The notes under the pieces were generated by a model. The model was not told the origin of the DNA. It saw only the letters and a list, made by a program, of their open reading frames with translations, and made no database searches. 64,000 nt of DNA, taken from positions 124,001 through 188,000 of the forward strand of contig CAUEEP010000732.1 in assembly GCA_958450365.1 (NCBI GenBank). The letters are read 5' to 3'. The stretch comes from Mesorhabditis belari (taxonomy: Eukaryota > Nematoda > Chromadorea > Rhabditida > Rhabditidae). Both the position numbers and the translations under genes were made by a program. The first letter of the stretch is position 1, and the number at the start of each line of letters is the position of its first letter. Of the stretch, positions 45,875 through 57,748 are shown piece after piece.

Positions 45875-46613
45875 GTGGACTCTTGTCAAGAAGCATTTAT
45901 GATTAGTACTATTCTTAGTAAATGTCTTTTTATTTCAAATCACTGCCATAAATTTTTCACAGCAGATTCTCAACAAACTTGCACAAAACACTGTGTTTAG
46001 AACTGTTTGGCGTACTTTAGTGAGACAAATGTCTTTGTTTAACTTTTTCTATTACCTAACTGTGTTACAGTAGACTTTTGTTTCTTTTCTTTGCTTTATC
46101 TTGTTGTTCTTTATGGAATTGAAGAGTTGGTTAACAATATTTTACGGCCCAGTAGTTAATGTTGACCAGACTGAATTCAGCTAGCTCTTTGAATCAAATT
46201 AATCTTAGTAAATCTGATACAGTCGACTCTCGAAATAACGACTCTGTCGGGACCGCGAAATGGAGTCGTTATATTGAAAATCGTTATATATAAGTCAAAA
46301 AAACCAAGGCTTTTAACCTAAATTGTTATATTGAGTTACAGTAAGCTGTTTATCAACAAAAACGAACATAACAGAACGCCTAATTCTCTCAAAGTTTAGC
46401 GAAAAAATCTGTCAAGTGAGACTGCTTATTTTTAATCAAAGATTCCTCATAAAAAAGTTATCAAGAACAGTTAAGGTAGCAAAAACTTTCGAATCAGCCT
46501 TTTTTCTCGTATAGTCATTCAAATTGATTTTCCCCATTTCTCTTTCAACATTTTCCCTTTCGAAAAGACAGCCCTCATTTTTCATTGTGCAATGAAAAGC
46601 CCAAGTTAAAAAT

Positions 46614-46755
46614 CAATTGGAAGCATCAATCCCCTTCAAATCAATTGGAAGAATCAATCCCCTTCGAATCAATTGGAAGAATCAATCCCCTTCGAATCAA
46701 TTGGAAGAATCAATTCCCTTCGAATCAATTGGAAGAATCAATCCCCTTCGAAAAG
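46614..46755. repeat. 28-bp tandem repeat with duplicated flanks
   Basis: About five units of AATCAATTGGAAGAATCAAT + CCCCTTCG. The sequence GACAGCCCTCATTTTTCATT (ending TGTGCAATGAAAAGC) occurs just before (about 46,569) and just after (about 46,756) the array. It lies upstream of the kinase gene at 46893. Apart from this array, 45875-46892 shows nothing recognisable. Confidence 0.9.
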
Positions 46756-46892
46756 ACAGCCCTCATTTTTCATTGTGCAATGAAAAGCACAAGTAAAAAA
46801 TCAATTGGATTTCCACCTTTCGACTGACTCATATTGCTTCTTTGAACACTTTCTGATTTAAATTCTGTTTAAATTTTTTTAAAAACTCATAA

Positions 46893-49866
46893 ATGGAGGT
46901 TTGGATCGGAAGAGGCTCATTTGGCGACGTTTATTTACGAGAAGAAAACGGACAGTGAGTTGATATTTTGAAATGTTTACAATCATTTATCAAAGCTAGT
47001 AAGAGCAAACGATTCACAAATTTTTAGAGGCATCACCTTTAGATAATGCTAATCTAATTAGACAAAACTCTTCAGAAAATGCGTTGTCAAGTACGTGGAA
47101 GAGGATGTCGCCGAGAATTACCTGAAAGAAAGGGACACTCTTGAATTGCTCACTCACACAAACATTGTCGGCTACATCGGCACTAGGAGGGGAGCAAACG
47201 GGAGATTCGGCATTCTGTTAGAGTATTGTGAACTTGGACCACTAAAGGATTGTAGGTTATTTCAATGGATTCGATACAACAAACATTACAGTGATTGTCA
47301 ATGAAACAATCGTTTACTCGATTCGTTCTGTTGTTGAATGGGCGCGGGAGTTGTTCGGGGCACTCGAGTTCTTGGAAGAGCACCACATTGTGCATCGAGA
47401 TATCAAGCCAGACAAGTGGGTTCAGAGTTTACATTTCTCAATGACGTTGAAAATACATGTATTCATCGAGAAATCTAAAACTCAACCAATTCCCGAGCTG
47501 TTGGTATTTGGTTGTTGGTTATTGGTTAGAAAAATTTAAACTTTAATAGTAAACCTATTAAATCGAGTAGCATTCCTTCAGTTTATACTTTGAAAGTTAA
47601 AATCGAATTTAGCGTTTTTGTCACAGCATTCTACAACACGAAACTCGGCGACTTTGGCAGTTGCAAAATAATCGAGGGAACATTGACGGGAGCCTCCATC
47701 GCCGGAACAGCCCGCTACACAAGTCCACCGAAAATCGACTGGCAAGAGGGGAAAATCAAAGCACACCCTTTGACGGTATTCATAAAAGACAGAGCCACTC
47801 AACTCGTTATTTTCAGCTCTCCCACAAAAACGATGTCTACAGTTTGGGTCTCATCTTGTGGGAACTGATCGAGAGAAGGTCCTTAAAACAATCCAGCAAC
47901 AATCCCCACTTTCAGACGTGTTCTCTCTCAATATGATGAGAAAACGCAAGATGGATTGTACTTCAACCAGGTCCAGTTTCACGCAGATATTTTAGGGAAA
48001 AATTTCATTCAACTCGATTCTCCAATGTGTCGGGGGAACTTCAAAAAGTTTGTCGAGAGGTGAGAACTAATAGTAAAGCTATACAAATTAGCTTCAAAGA
48101 GGTTTAGTTGTGTCAACTTCAACTACGATGACCGATTTAGCATCTCCGAGGCTATGAAAGAAATCAAAGACCTAATCAAAGTGGGTTGTAAAACAGTTCC
48201 GATCGACATTATCATTCAAAGTTCGCTTTGTTACCTCTAAATTTTGATAGTGAGCAAAAGAAACGGAATTTTTCAGACGGACAAAACCCTTCTCGAATTC
48301 GATCTCCTTCCCGAAGCTCAACAGGACCATAAAATCCCAATTCGACCAATCGGTTTTGACGAGAAGTTTTCAAAGGCGAGAATCCCCATTCGATTTGAGG
48401 ATCCATCTCTGTCGATTCCAGATCCATCCATCGATTTGACAAATGCATCAAGCAATGAAAAGAGCGATCAAAACCAAAAGGCCACAAAATACTTCCCAAA
48501 GCTTCGAGGCTCCGACCAAGAACGCGAAAAGTTCTTTGCGGAATTTCTCACTGCCTCGAAAAAGGACCGAGATGAGTTCACGAGTCGAATCTCTGACTAC
48601 ATTGAGTTCCATTTTCAAACTTTTAACTCGTATTATTATCACGGGATCGATGAAATGAAAGACAAAATGGATCTAGACAACATGGAAATTCTGTTTGCCG
48701 CTTGTTTGATGATTGACTACATTTCTCAACTACAACACTATCATAATACATTTGAGTTGATCGACGATCTCGGAAAAACGAATTTTGGTGGCTGGTTGAT
48801 CTATCGAGAACTGCTCAATTTGAAGAGCACTCTGAGCAACTTGAAGAAGTTCTGCTACACAAGGCGGATCTACTTCAAGTGCTACTTTTCCACGTACACC
48901 CGAGAAGAGTGGTTACTCTTACGATACGTTGAGGGTCGAGAATGTCAATTCGTTTCGAAAGACCTAAAAACGGTGAGAACCTATTGGGACAAAACGACAG
49001 GCGCCGAACAATTCGCGCAAGCCTTGTCAAAGGTATTTAAGGGTCGAGAGGTGCCTAAACAGTTGTATCTACGGCGATTGGAAAAGGGAAAACGTTTCGA
49101 CATCGAGTCGATCGTCGGAACGCTCGACGAATGCGAGGAGATGACCTATTTGAGTGACGAACCGCTAGACATCTACATGCTAGTCAACTCCCTAGAAGAT
49201 AAGCTCAAAAAATTGGGAACATCACTAGAGATCAAGTGCGATAGTTTTATTCTACCACCACCCGAGGTCGATTCAACAATGAAACCAATGGTAGATCGAC
49301 TGAAACTCAAAGACTCGGCTTATCCCGGTTACATTTTCCAGTTGAAAAATCCTCCTCGATCAAACTGTTTGTGTTCTGAAACATGTCCATTAATTTGTGG
49401 AGTACCATATCCAGAAGAGATTCCCTATCAGATGAAATTATCCTACTTTAAGTGCTCAAGTAACGACATGAGACGTTACCTAGAGTTCTATGCCAACTTT
49501 CGAATCGGAATGGACATTGCCCTGAGAAAAGAGAAGAGAATCGAAGTCATCGATTATGATCCAGAGAATTTGAGTGAAGAGTTTTCAAGAGGAAATTACT
49601 TTCTCTTTTCATTAATCAAGGTGAAAATGAACGGGAAAATTGAAGAGCTGTTAATGCTTGACACTCCATCGAATTGTAGTGAGTTTGAGAGTATTCCATG
49701 TATAGATTTCCACTTCACACTGTTCACGATTGAGGCCTCGAAAATTGTGAAACTGAATTTGATTCCAAAAATCTCATTGGTGCCGATATTCTACGATAAG
49801 GAGTTCAAGTTCACGTTGCTGAAACCAAAAGAAAGGGTGATCGATCTACTGGATAGTTTGGACTAA
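46893..49866 (+). CDS. Protein kinase fused to a large novel C-terminal region
   Basis: Eight exons splice in phase to 797 residues: 46893-46954, 47076-47251, 47292-47415, 47613-47775, 47817-47878, 47916-48059, 48108-48180 and 48277-49866. Kinase domain: glycine loop GRGSFGDV (6-13), Lys in CVVKY (26), LEYCELGPLKD, VHRDIKPDN (113-121), KLGDFG (131-136), NDVYSLGLILWELIERR, a C-lobe to about 265. The Glu of the APE motif is absent (TSPPK). The tail motif IRPIGFD is at 290-296. The single last exon encodes about 500 further residues with no domain I recognise. Blocks shared with the 34-kb paralogue: YFKCYFSTYTREEWLLLRY, GYIFQLKNPPRSNC, KCSSNDMRRYL, LMLDTPSN, IPCIDFHFTLFTIEAS. All catalytic kinase residues are present. 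Function unknown; divergent Ser/Thr-type kinase likely. Confidence 0.87.
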
Positions 49867-50112
49867 CGAAATCAGAGATCAGAGATTTCAAGTTAATAAA
49901 GAAGTGCAAATTATTTTCATTAATTGCTAAAGCAAAAAATTTACACATTAAAGCAACTTTCTGACAAGCTAAAGCACACTTTTTCTGTAATTGATTCATA
50001 GAAGCTAATGGCTTGATACATTCAGTTAAAGGTATTTATTTCATTCAATAAAAGCACCATAATCTCCAAGCAAAGAGATCGTTAATGAAAAGAACTTAAA
50101 GAAACTTGAAGA

Positions 50113-50448
50113 TCAATCATCTCTGGCATAGATGGGAAGTGATACCTCACCGAATTCATCATCAGAATCGTCGTCGACGACAATGGCTGGCTCGCTGAAG
50201 TTCAAGTTGATGTTTTGATTGATGTTTTGATATTAAACTTGCTGAAGCCACTAAGATAGTTTGAAAAATTGATTGAAATCTTTTAAAAGTTTTTTTAAAA
50301 ACTTTGACAGCGCTCTGTTACTCAAACTTTGAAGTTCTACTAGGTTAAGGTTAAATACTAGGTTAAATAAGGTTAAAGTTTCAGTTGCATAAACTCACTC
50401 TTCTTCTTGAAAGAATATCTTGGGCTCAGTGAATTGATGGACTGACAT
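50113..50448 (-). CDS. Two-exon micro-gene, 43-residue acidic peptide
   Basis: Exon 1 (50448-50399) gives MSVHQFTEPKIFFQEE. A GTGAGT donor and a TTCAG acceptor join it to exon 2 (50194-50113), which gives EPAIVVDDDSDDEFGEV and SLPIYARDD before a stop. The spliced length is 132 bp, an exact multiple of three. Highly acidic, without signal peptide or membrane segment. It is convergent with the kinase gene ending at 49866. No family recognised; splice signals and clean phase are the only support. Confidence 0.45.
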
Positions 50449-50959
50449 TGTGATAGGCTGAAGGAATGATTAAACTCGAGTTGAAATTGGACAATTCACC
50501 TTTTATACCCGATTTTTATTTCAAACCTCTCATAAACCAGTCACATTAATCTTACAAATTCTGAAATTTACACAAGATTAATGAAATCCTATAGTTAGCA
50601 AATTTTTTGTAAAGAATTATTCATTTCGAAAGACGACAGAGACGACAGAGTTGATAAGGCTGGCCTTTCACCCACTGTCTCATTTCAGGATAAAGCTATA
50701 GAGTAGATGCATACCTATCTATGAATCTATCCAAATTACTTTTCAGGTGACTTATGAACACAGCTAAGATCTCTTCGACTATTGAGGTTTAGAAAGTTTT
50801 GTTTGTAAATAGCTAAACAGTTTTTTTTAGGTAAATCAAGTTGGCCACAAATGATGGTGAGGAGAACTACTCGATCGAGAAAGTGAAAACCTTTATCGAG
50901 AATGCCACCAACCCCAACAAAAAAAGTTGCTTTTGTTTTTCTTATTTCTATCACTTAAC

Positions 50960-51600
50960 TCTTTTAGGTGAACTACTTAGACAAGTTGCGAGTTGATTCG
51001 ACAAGTGGTTTAACGTGTGACCTTCATTTTCGTAAAGACCGTGAGGTGAGTTAGCTCTTTAATAATTGTTTCTTACTTTAAGCTTTTAGCTTCGAGGCGA
51101 TATTTTTAGAGGAAACGTGGTTTACTCTCAATCGACTGGCCACTGGGATCAAGGATTAGCAAAGTAAGTACTTGTCATTGCAGCTAAACAATCTCTTATT
51201 TTAGAATCTTTTAACAAACTTTCAGCTGTTCTTTCTTTTCTCCTATCCTTTCTTATCTATTTTCTCCTCCATCGATGTTTTTTTCTTTTACCAACGAGGC
51301 ATTCCAGCTTGTTGCCCCGCGAAAACATCAACATTTCACTGATTTCGATCTTTTCTTCCCATCAAAAGCAAAAATAGTAGCATTTTGTACAAATTCAATC
51401 GGCTTTTTCAAGCTTTTCAATTTGATTGGCAAATCTTTTGAACCAATGGATGAATTTTATCCAAATATTGCAAAACCGTTGCTCACTAAAGGCGAACATC
51501 GACTTCTTCGAGCTCTCAAGGTTGATTGGCTAAAGTTATTGATAAAGTACGAGTACAACAGTTGCAACATAATATTTCATTATTTTTAGGGGTCATTTAA
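50960..51600 (+). CDS. Hypothetical multi-exon protein, unrecognised
   Basis: Open segments with splice-like borders: VNYLDKLRVDSTSGLTCDLH (from about 50,968), LRGDIFRGNVVYSQSTGHWD (about 51,091-51,160), and a longer piece with FQLVAPRKHQHFTDFDLFFP and KAKIVAFCTNSIGFFKLF ending LLRALKVDWLKLLIK near 51,545. No start or stop could be fixed, and the joins are not phase-checked throughout. I do not recognise a family. It may be the 5' part of the membrane-protein gene that follows. Confidence 0.3.
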
Positions 51601-51667
51601 AACGCATATAGCCATAAACTATGGTTTATAGATCGTATGCCGATTTGAGGTTATTGTCGGTTTGACA

Positions 51668-53160
51668 ATGATGATTCTCTCCTGTACGGCCACTTATCTC
51701 TCATTCTCCTTGAATACTTTCCGTTTGTATGGACTTGAGGAGTGTTGCTCGTTCTATTTCATTCTAATGGGAGCTCTGGGTGAATTTTTTTGTCCAAAAT
51801 ATTACCGTTTACGATCGTCGACTGCTAGAACTCAAAAAAATTAAGGTATTTGCGGTGCTTCAGCTCTTCGTCACACTTTATTCATTCTGGTGCTCGTCAT
51901 GGGTGTGCATGGAGGTGAGTTTGTTCAACCTGTTCAACTTGTTCAACCTGTTCAACTTGTTCAACCTGTTCAACCTGTTCAACTTATTCAACTTGTTTAA
52001 TCGAAATTAAAGCTTTAGCTCTAATTTTTGCACCAGCTTTAATCGCGGTTTCCTCAATTGATATCACTTTTTTGAAGCATCAATGCTGGGGTGAGTCTTA
52101 TTATTTTCTAAACAAGAGTCAAAATTGCAGGTGCTTGTGATTGGAATCTCTTGGCTCCATCATTTCCCTCAAATGGTCGCTGTGAAGTGATTTGTGGATC
52201 AAGTATTGATGAGCAAAGGTAAACAATGTTAAGCTTGTACTTAAGGAATATTTAAAGTCTTTAAGTTGACAAGCTAGAATTGAGAACGGACAACCCCGCC
52301 ATTCACGGGTAAGATTCTATACCATGCCCCGGCTACCGTACCCTTTGTCAGTTGATTTGATCTTTGTTTTCATTTCATTTTTCTTCTCATTTTTGATAGG
52401 AGAGTCGCGACTTCGGATCTGATCTAATTCAATTCGGATCTTCCCAGTAACCTTTCCTTTTATCTAATTTTGGTGTTCTGTTAACTTTCCCTTCGTTTAC
52501 TCGTCCCCGATAAAGTTTCTACTAATGATTTCAAGGAAATCATATGCAATTAACACAATTTGAATTGTAAACGGGTACGGGCTGTGAAATGATACGTGAA
52601 AAGGCCTAAAGAGGTCAATAAAGAGGTGTCTGGGGCGGTGGAAAAGTGGTATGGTGGGTTTAACCTCTAAACCCGAGCCCAGGAACTTACACCAACCGGG
52701 GAAATCGCGCTCAACTCATGAAGCTAATATTTAAATCACTTTCAGACGTTCTCAGTTGACTCGTCTCGGATTGGATGTTCGCTTAGATGCTGGTAAGAAC
52801 TCTTTGTATATATAGTTAAAATTATTCAATTTTCAGGGATGTGTGGTTGTGCGGCTGCTCAATTTCTCCTCTCAATTCTCACAATCGTTCTTTGTGCCAA
52901 GATTGCCCCGATTTCGAATCGCTTGCGAAAGATGTGAGTCAATGAAGTCAAGCTTGTGAACAAATCTTTCAGTAGAGGATAAAGTATTCTGAAAATTGAG
53001 CTCACCAAACCTGTGTATAGACAACAATTTTTTTAGTGCTTCATCAATGCTGAAGAATGATCCTTTTATCGCACGAGATGAGATGATTCTATTGGAGGAG
53101 ATATCAATGGAGAGGATTACGAAAAAGCCCGAAAGTGAATTTGTTGATGAGCTTGATTAG
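51668..53160 (+). CDS. Four-helix membrane protein
   Basis: Exon chain from MMILSCTATYLSFSLNTFRL (51668). Membrane helix 1 lies in that exon. Helix 2 is VFAVLQLFVTLYSFW, reached by a phase-consistent splice to ELKKIK. Helix 3 is ALIFAPALIAVSSIDITF. An extracellular-type loop with cysteines follows (GACDWNLLAP, RCEVICGSS), then helix 4 GCAAAQFLLSILTIVLCAKI, and a short acidic tail ending EFVDELD with TAG at 53158-53160. The topology recalls tetraspan proteins (tetraspanin/claudin-like), but no signature such as CCG is present. One intron contains a TTGTTCAACC tandem array (51923-52000) and another a ~470-bp GC-richer insert at about 52,265-52,735. The true start may be upstream. Confidence 0.6.
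51923..52000. repeat. 12-bp tandem array in an intron
   Basis: About seven units of TTGTTCAACCTG with few changes, in an intron of the four-helix membrane protein gene, close after the donor GTGAG. Confidence 0.85.
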
Positions 53161-53849
53161 AGTTGTAGAAAGTTTTCTTGTAAATTACTTTGTACCTCAA
53201 GATTTTTTGCGCTCTTTCTTTCTGAAGACTTTCTCGTTTTGTAGTCTATTTGGTTGGTTTTTTTAAAAGAACATTGACACTCATTCGTTTAGCTACAATT
53301 CCACGAAGTTCATCTCGTTTGATAAGCACTTCAAAAGCTGAATCCCAGTAAATATCCGATTTCTATCCAATATCTCAAGTCAAATAAATATTTCTTTGAG
53401 AAGAGAGAGAATATTTTGAATCTATTCCACTTCCGTCATTCCACCCAAACATAATATTCAGCCGTTAATTGTATTTTCAAAAACGTCTCGATTCTCATGA
53501 CTTTTTGGAGAGGAAAGAGCAAAACCGGGGGCTGTTCGCGTTTAATGAATAAGCCTTTTTCCTTTTAAAGCAAAAACACCTGCTCAATTTGTCCCTAACA
53601 CTTTCTGGGAATGAGAAACAGATTTTAATTACCTACTTCTATTCAAAATTTATTTTCAATCAAATTATTGATGTTCTATGGAAATTATTGATATCAGTTC
53701 GTATGGAAAAATCGCTTTTTGGGTTCGGATAGTTTCGAGTGAGTCAGTAAGGTTTAAAAACAACGTGAAAACCGAATCCAGTATCCGGTATTACTACAAC
53801 AATATGGCAAGGTAACAATAAACACTTTCAATTTAGCAAAACATAGGTT

Positions 53850-53923
53850 AATTGGTGCATTTGTTGATTTTAAACGGAAATATGAAGAGGAACGAAAAGA
53901 CTTTCTAGAAAGCCTAATACAAG
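53850..53923. mobile_element. Mariner fragment (TTAGG family)
   Basis: Read inversely, it starts TTAGGCTTTCTAGAAAGTC and contains TCAACAAATGCACCAATTAA, shared with the fragment at 63.6 kb and, more weakly, the element at 4522-4757. It lies directly upstream of the serpentine receptor exons and only one terminus is present. Confidence 0.6.
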
Positions 53924-53950
53924 TTCTTAACGGGGGAATTATATCAATGA

Positions 53951-55597
53951 GTGCATTCAGTCTTCGGCTGTGCATTGAATCTCGTCGGCCTAGTAGCTGT
54001 CATTTATGGGAATCCTCGTATGCTTGCTCACTATAGACGTTATCTTATCGTTTATCAAGTAGGGTCTTCAGAAAAGCATTTAACTCTTCGAAACCAGGTT
54101 TACTCTCTTGTAACCGATTTGGCGATTGGTGGTCTAGCCTTACCGATTCTCGCATTTCCGGATACTGGCGGCTTCTCTATCGGAATCTTGACAGACTTTG
54201 GAATCTCTACTGAAATTCAACTGGTTTGTAAAATATCTTGTAAAAGGGTAAACTTTAGGGTAAACTTTAGACAATCGGGATTTATCTTGTTGGAGCATTG
54301 TTTGGAGCAAAAATCGTGATCTTTCTCGAGCGGCAACAAGCTGCTTTGCATCAAGAACATCCGTTTAGACTTTGTAAAATGTGAGGAAAATTTTCTGAAG
54401 GCTCAAAAAACACGTTTAGAGCTCACGAATGGGCTACAAAATTTCTGTACATCGGTCCAATCTTGCTGTCATTTGCCGTTTCGTTGATGTGCGCTTTGAA
54501 TGATGTGAAGAAAGCAATTAAGAGCTCTTCTTTGGTAAATTTTTAAGCGTATTTGATTTTTTCTGAAGTTTCTGAAGAAGATAATACTTTCAGAGATATC
54601 CTCAACTTCAACAATTCATCTCAAATCCCAACTATTTCGGGTTTCAGGACGGTTTCGACACAGCGATCGCGCTTATTTTGTTTCTTTTGGTGCTCGTTGC
54701 TGGCGCATTGATTGGATGTAAGTTATTGATAAAAGGATATACAAATCTTATTATATTACTTATTATAATCTTATTTATTATATTCTTATTTATTATCTTA
54801 CTTACTTATCACTTACTTACTTACAAATTTTGTGTGTGTGTGTCTGTTCATTCACCTCATAACTCGAGTTCCAGTGGGAATTTCAGTCCTATTTTTTGGG
54901 ACAATATATAATCGATTACGGCAATTTGGCTTATCAAATCAGATTTGAAATCTCAACTCGATTAATATGAATAAAAACAAATCCCATTTCCAGTCACCAC
55001 TCTTCCCTCATTTCACGCCTTTCGAACTCAACAATTGATGCTTTCCGAGAAGACTGTGAGAATGCAAAAGAAATGGCTTCAAAACTTATGCATTCAGGTA
55101 AGGAAACGATCGTAATATTGATTTTGTTGTGCAATTTATGCAATTTTTGCATTTGGAATTCTTTCAGACCCTAGTGCTTTGTGCAATGGTTTTCACGCCG
55201 CTTTTTTATGGCCTTTTCACTTATTTTACGCAACAAATTTGGTTGGCCGGTGAGTGAGAAAAATTTCTGAAATAAATGACAGCTCTAGAAATGTATAGAA
55301 CTGGATTTTAAAAAAATCGATAAACTTTCCAGGTTACTCAATTTGGGCGACAGTCATTTTCTCACAACAAGGCGCTGCAATGACAACGCTGAATTTTGTG
55401 CTTTTCAAAAGCTATCGAAAATTTGTGAAACGAAGAGTTTTCGGGATTGTTTATGGGAAACAGAAAAGTGAGATGAAAGATTGAATTTCACTCAATCTTA
55501 TTCAGCTACCCAACTTGCATTGGAATCTTTGAGTGTATTTGTTGTCACAAGAAATGCCGTCACGATGATTCCCGGGATTCGGGAGATAAATGAGTGA
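53951..55597 (+). CDS. Serpentine (7TM) chemoreceptor, Str/Srh-like superfamily; 5' end uncertain
   Basis: Successive plus-strand exons encode seven hydrophobic segments: VFGCALNLVGLVAVIYG, VTDLAIGGLALPILAF, IGIYLVGALFGAKIVIF, FLYIGPILLSFAVSLMCAL, ALILFLLVLVAGALIG, LVLCAMVFTPLFYGLFTYF and IWATVIFSQQGAAMTTLNFV. The last is followed by YRKFVKRRVFG and a short tail ending IPGIREINE (stop 55595-55597). The layout (long loop before TM6, PTLxxx/AAM in TM7, basic tail start) fits nematode chemoreceptors of the Str superfamily, srh-like in style. Such receptors act in sensory-neuron membranes. No ATG precedes the first helix in frame; a mariner remnant ends just upstream, so the first exon may be displaced or lost. 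Splice sites are regular in the rest. One intron holds a TTATTATA-rich low-complexity run. Confidence 0.7.
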
Positions 55598-56669
55598 TTC
55601 GATAGACATTTTTTGTTTTCGATTTTTTTTTGTTTTTTGTTTTTTTTCTTTGTTACTAAATTGCATTAAAATGTAAATTTGTGATTTCAATGGATAGATT
55701 CCAAAACTGACTCTGACTCATGGAGATTTTTATGAAAACAAACAAAAGCTTCAAAGTCAATTTTCCCAAAATTCGATAGCTCTAAAATAATCTGTGTGAA
55801 TCATCTCTTTTTGTTGGATGAGCTGAAAGTTGAAAGTAAAATCTGTATCAAAATATTTTCCTGTTATAGAATTATTGAATACTATTGCTATACGATTTCG
55901 AAATTTGCATTGAATGACAAGAACTTTCCAGACAGTTTTGGATACATTCAGAATTTTTGTTTTGAACCAGGAATCGTTTCCTGTTTCCTGTTTCTTGTTT
56001 CCTGTTTCCTGTTTTGAAAGCACTACATTCGAACTGGCCTATATTTTAGATCTGTCTTTAGGATTTCAAGCTTTTACAACATTTTCAGCAATCTCAAACC
56101 AAGTAATTGTCGTGAATCACACCTTGCAAAGAGAAAAGTGAGAAAAAAGGAGAACGGGGCGCCGGGATGGCTCTCTTTTCTGTCCTTTCGTGTTTTTTCC
56201 AGCCCATCCCCACCTTTGCGCCGTTTTTCGAAGCGTTCCACCCCCTCTTCCTTGAGATTTCATCATACTTATAGCTACCAATATTTCGAAAATAAATCTT
56301 ACTTTGGCTAATTTGTTATCTTTAACCGTGTTGAGTCAAGTTTTTTGGCCAATTTTTGCGAAAAGCTTGCGATGTTTCCTTGCATAATTCACTGATAAGG
56401 AAAAGAAAGAAAAGGACAAGAATGGGCGTGTCGATCACCACTCATTCCGAAAAATTTGCCTCGAATCTTCTCTTTTTAAAATTTTCATTTTTTAAGTCTA
56501 ACAAGATCTTCTTCAGTTGTAATCTTTATAGACGTCTTTCTCTACAATCTAAAGCTATATTTTCTTTATCAGCCGAAAAACTCGCCTAACGGTGGGTTTT
56601 TCTAACTGGATTTCATTTCATTATCGACTTCTAACCTATCTTTATTCAATTCTTTAGATTCATCACAAA

Positions 56670-57748
56670 ATGTTTGCAAAGCTTTCCAATCGTCTCAAGC
56701 AATGGAGAGCAAAGAGACGGACTTCTCCAACGAAAAACGAAAGCGCTCAACGAAATGTAGGAGATAAGGTAGGACAAGCTAACAAGAATAATAACTTTGA
56801 ACAAATTCCAGGAAATCCCTACTCCGTGCCCTACTCTAACAGTCCCAATCTCGCGACCGACCCGTCTTGGCGGTCTTCCGATTTCTTCAGATGGAATCGC
56901 TCAAGAACTTCCACCGAGAGTTCAATTTCTTCTTGATAAGGTAGACAAATTTCGTAAAATTGTACAGTTAATAGACTTTGTAGAAAGTGCAAGCTTTAGA
57001 GAAGGTATTACCTTATAGTTGTTGCAAACGTGATGAGACCATTCTGGCATCATTGAATTTGCATTAAATGGTACCACTGATTTTTGATGCAATGTTTTGG
57101 TAGCAATAGTTTCATCATTAAACGACCCTGCTGCAAAATTAAGGTCAAAATTTCAGAACCGACCAATCGATTTGGATGACGATGAGAAATTCGACTTCGA
57201 GCTGGCTCTCAAAGCGATGAAGATGATCGATCGACTCAATAACGTAAGATTTGTTTTCGATCGATCGACTCAATAACGTAAGATCCGATCCATTCGACAG
57301 AAAGGATCGGATTAGCTCAAGAACATACTTTTTATACTTAGCATTTAGTTTTTGGTTTCAAACGCAAATTTTGTATTATTGGAATGGAAATTATCCGATA
57401 AAAATGCGAAAGATTCAGTTAATTCAATAAAAATTCAGTTAAAATCAGTTTTTACGACGCGTTAGACTTGCTATCCGATCGAATAGATGGATCGAAATCG
57501 GACCGCCTCGGATGATCGATTCGATCCGATTCTATCTGACAGAATTTCGATCGAATAGCAAGTCTAGTGCGCTGATCAGTTAAATGATATTAGAAAATGC
57601 GTTTAATTGCGAAATTTAATTTAATAGTTTAATTTAGAACGAGCCTCTATCTCCCGAGTCAGTCCTGTTGACGCCGATGGCTCAACTTTCCATGAAAAAT
57701 GACTCGAAAGCTAGAACTCCATCGGAAATTCAAAAACCACATGAATAA
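56670..57748 (+). CDS. Small four-exon basic/acidic protein, unrecognised
   Basis: Exons 56670-56768, 56812-56940, 57157-57243 and 57638-57748 splice in phase to 141 residues. The N-terminus is strongly basic (MFAKLSNRLKQWRAKRRTSP), followed by a Pro-rich stretch (IPTPCPTLTVPISRP, RLGGLPISSDGIAQELPPRV), a helical acidic part (DLDDDEKFDFELALKAMKMI) and a polar tail (PLSPESVLLTP). A TTCTTTAG acceptor-like site 11 bp before the ATG would suit splice-leader addition. No signal peptide or membrane helix. No known family recognised; a short intracellular regulator is possible but unproven. Confidence 0.6.
57455..57575. repeat. Fold-back repeat in the last intron of the 56.7-kb gene
   Basis: GTTAGACTTGCTATCCGATCG at the left faces CGATCGAATAGCAAGTCTAG at the right; the interior is rich in GATCGGAT-type motifs. 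An AATAACGTAAGAT-containing piece (CGATCGACTCAATAACGTAAG) is also duplicated at 57,227-57,282 across the exon-3 donor. Confidence 0.65.

Noticed and set aside
46585..46827. ORF with repeated NQLEESIPFE
   Set aside because: It is the translation of the 28-bp tandem repeat and its flanks, with no splice context or similarity.
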